A DNA stretch of 64,000 nucleotides from Pseudanabaena sp. BC1403. Lineage in GTDB: Bacteria; Cyanobacteriota; Cyanobacteriia; Pseudanabaenales; Pseudanabaenaceae. The stretch's first letter is position 1, and each line of letters begins with the position of its first letter. The notes below the pieces were generated by a model. It made no database searches. It saw nothing but the letters and a program-made list of their open reading frames with translations, and had not been told where the DNA came from. Location: the NCBI RefSeq assembly GCF_002914585.1, contig NZ_PDDM01000012.1, forward strand, positions 1 through 64,000, in the 5' to 3' direction. A program made the position numbers and the translations under genes. This document shows positions 62,754 to 64,000 of the stretch, in pieces.

Positions 62754-62794
62754 TAAATCAGGCGAGCGGCTCTTTACGCCGCTCGCCTGATTTA
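62754..62794. terminator. Hairpin downstream of the PBP gene
   Basis: TAAATCAGGCGAGCGGC (62754-62770) and its exact complement (62778-62794), 7-nt loop. It ends one base before the stop codon of the minus-strand PBP gene (62796). Confidence 0.8.
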
Positions 62795-62795
62795 T

Positions 62796-64000
62796 TTAGT
62801 TTTTCTTTTTGCCACTTTCTTTCTCTTGGATTTCACTTGGCACAGGGAATTGCTCGATCGGTTGTCCAGCTAGCGCCCTTTCCATAAACTTACGCCAAAT
62901 TGGAACCACATACACACCGCCAGTCACACCATTTGCCATCGGTGAATAATCATCATTACCAATCCAAATAGCTACTGATAGCTGCGGTACATAACCGACA
63001 AACCAAGCATCGCGAAAATCTGAAGTTGTACCCGTCTTACCCGCTACAGGTCGCCCGTCACTCATTTGCGCTTCGGTTGCCGTACCGTTGGTAACGACTC
63101 CACGCAAGGCATCAGTTAAATAAGAAACTGCGATCGGATCGAGAATTAATTCAGGTTTTGGTGTATTGTCCAGTACTAGATTGCCATTGCGATCGGTTAC
63201 CCGCGCAATCAACGTAGTTTTGGATTTGTAACCACCACTGGCAAATACAGCATAGGCTCCAGCCACCTCCATCGGCGTAACATCAGCAGCACCAAGCGGT
63301 AAAGAAACAACAGGGAGTATTGGACTGTTGATTCCCAATTTTCGACAGAGCGCAACTACATTTTCGTTGCCAAATTCTAGACCTAACTTAATTGCAGGAA
63401 TATTTCGAGAAACTGCGATCGCCTGACGAATGCTAATTGGCCCTGAGAATTTATTGTCATAGTTACGCGGTGCGTATGGTTCATCGCCATCAGGAATCGT
63501 CATTGGACTATCATCAATCGTTGAGTCAGGAGTGTAGTTACCTGAAGCAAAGGCAAGATAATAGACAAAAGGTTTAAACGAAGAACCCAGCTGTCGTCTT
63601 GCAAGAACGGCACGGTTATACTGATTTTTGTCAAAGTCGCCAACACCGCCTACCAAAGCTTTTACAAATCCAGTACGCGGATCGACAGCCACTAAAGATA
63701 ATTGATCTGCATAGGCTCCGCGATCGACTAAATCCTTGTGTCCTTCGGCAGCAACTTCTTCAGCTATACGCTGCATCTTTAAGTCAATAGTCGTCTGGAC
63801 ACGCAATCCACCTTGGAGAACGACATCACGACCAAATTTTTCTTCTAGCTCAGCCGTTACAGCCTGCGACACATAAGGAACACGGCTTGCTTCGTAAGAG
63901 ATCCCTTGCTTGCGAATAGTTATTTTCTGAGCCTTAGCAGCTTTGACTTCGGATTGAGTTGCCCATCCAAGCTCTAGAAGTCGATCAAGCACTAGCCCCT
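62796..64000 (-). CDS. Class A penicillin-binding protein, C-terminal part (runs off window)
   Basis: The readable 401 residues contain the transpeptidase domain of a PBP1A-type enzyme: SxxK in GSSFKPFVYYL, SxN in SRNIPAIK and KTG in AGKTGTTSDFRDAW. Frames upstream of an internal GTG at 63992 stay open to the window edge (G-L before VLDRLLELG), and the N-terminal transglycosylase domain must lie outside. It cross-links peptidoglycan in the periplasm. The gene therefore starts beyond 64000. The C-terminus is Lys-rich (EKESGKKKN). Confidence 0.93.
   Translation of the reverse strand, partial: GLVLDRLLELGWATQSEVKAAKAQKITIRKQGISYEASRVPYVSQAVTAELEEKFGRDVVLQGGLRVQTTIDLKMQRIAEEVAAEGHKDLVDRGAYADQLSLVAVDPRTGFVKALVGGVGDFDKNQYNRAVLARRQLGSSFKPFVYYLAFASGNYTPDSTIDDSPMTIPDGDEPYAPRNYDNKFSGPISIRQAIAVSRNIPAIKLGLEFGNENVVALCRKLGINSPILPVVSLPLGAADVTPMEVAGAYAVFASGGYKSKTTLIARVTDRNGNLVLDNTPKPELILDPIAVSYLTDALRGVVTNGTATEAQMSDGRPVAGKTGTTSDFRDAWFVGYVPQLSVAIWIGNDDYSPMANGVTGGVYVVPIWRKFMERALAGQPIEQFPVPSEIQEKESGKKKN

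Noticed and set aside
1-64000. tRNA or rRNA genes
   Set aside because: No T-loop (GTTCRANYC) in a cloverleaf context or rRNA-like stretch was noticed while reading; a tRNAscan run would be decisive.

Overview
The window looks like a filamentous or unicellular freshwater cyanobacterium, most likely Pseudanabaena-like (the genus is a guess from overall feel). Evidence: very frequent HIP1 octamers (GCGATCGC), the photosystem I assembly gene ycf4, a ycf20 homologue, AcnB as the aconitase, HisKA/GAF/PAS signalling giants, Uma2 nucleases, and cyanobacterial short palindromic repeats. No tRNA, rRNA, CRISPR array, prophage or complete insertion sequence was seen.

Layout. 0-8 kb: prepilin peptidase, a small secreted DUF4189 protein, aconitase B, a GAF-PAS sensor kinase coupled to TldD. 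8-14 kb: a coiled-coil protein, a TerB/DUF697/SHOCT protein, ClpB, Ycf20, and a CobA-like protein without its P-loop. 14.2-19.2 kb: a tightly overlapped four-gene cassette centred on a TPR-CHAT protease. 19.4-21.3 kb: three toxin-antitoxin modules in a row (PIN/RHH, a truncated YoeB with its antitoxin, HigBA). 21.4-28.4 kb: MoaB, a RibD-type reductase, a lipoprotein, Ycf4, a cyclophilin lipoprotein, a Tyr/Asn-rich secreted protein, an Hsp70 paralogue and a membrane protein. 28.4-32.4 kb: a 1330-residue hybrid kinase. 32.5-46.2 kb: a BMP-type nucleoside/purine ABC importer with a perfect NtcA-type box upstream, an ABM-domain membrane protein, an oligopeptide-type binding lipoprotein, IspF, and xanthine dehydrogenase xdhABC. 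46.4-50.3 kb: a REC-kinase and a radical SAM/DUF2344 protein. 50.3-53.9 kb: an accessory patch with BrnTA, a Vsr/DUF559-type endonuclease ending in a sliding-clamp motif, a chimeric pseudogene joined at a HIP1 site, and two Uma2 genes. 53.9-64 kb: CoaBC, a glycosidase-like exported protein, CorA, RsmE, a 2OG-Fe dioxygenase, YjbQ, YvcK, an anti-sigma-type ATPase, a small membrane protein and a class A penicillin-binding protein that runs off the window.

How genes work together. The nucleoside importer, xanthine dehydrogenase with its maturation factor XdhC, and MoaB (molybdenum cofactor) form a plausible purine-scavenging route, and the NtcA-type box suggests use of purines as nitrogen source. 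The CHAT cassette and the toxin-antitoxin/nuclease patches make up the defence or conflict part.

Most striking non-coding signal. Nearly every transcription-unit end carries its own long, almost perfect palindrome. Apices are conserved (GC-rich core around a three-base loop such as AAA, TTT, TTC, GTA or TAC) while the outer arms differ from copy to copy yet stay self-complementary. Several arms begin inside the stop codon of the adjacent gene. Three copies of one composite hairpin element (about 37.7, 46.3 and 58.0 kb) show compensated arm changes between copies. This hairpin system is the best candidate here for something not yet described.
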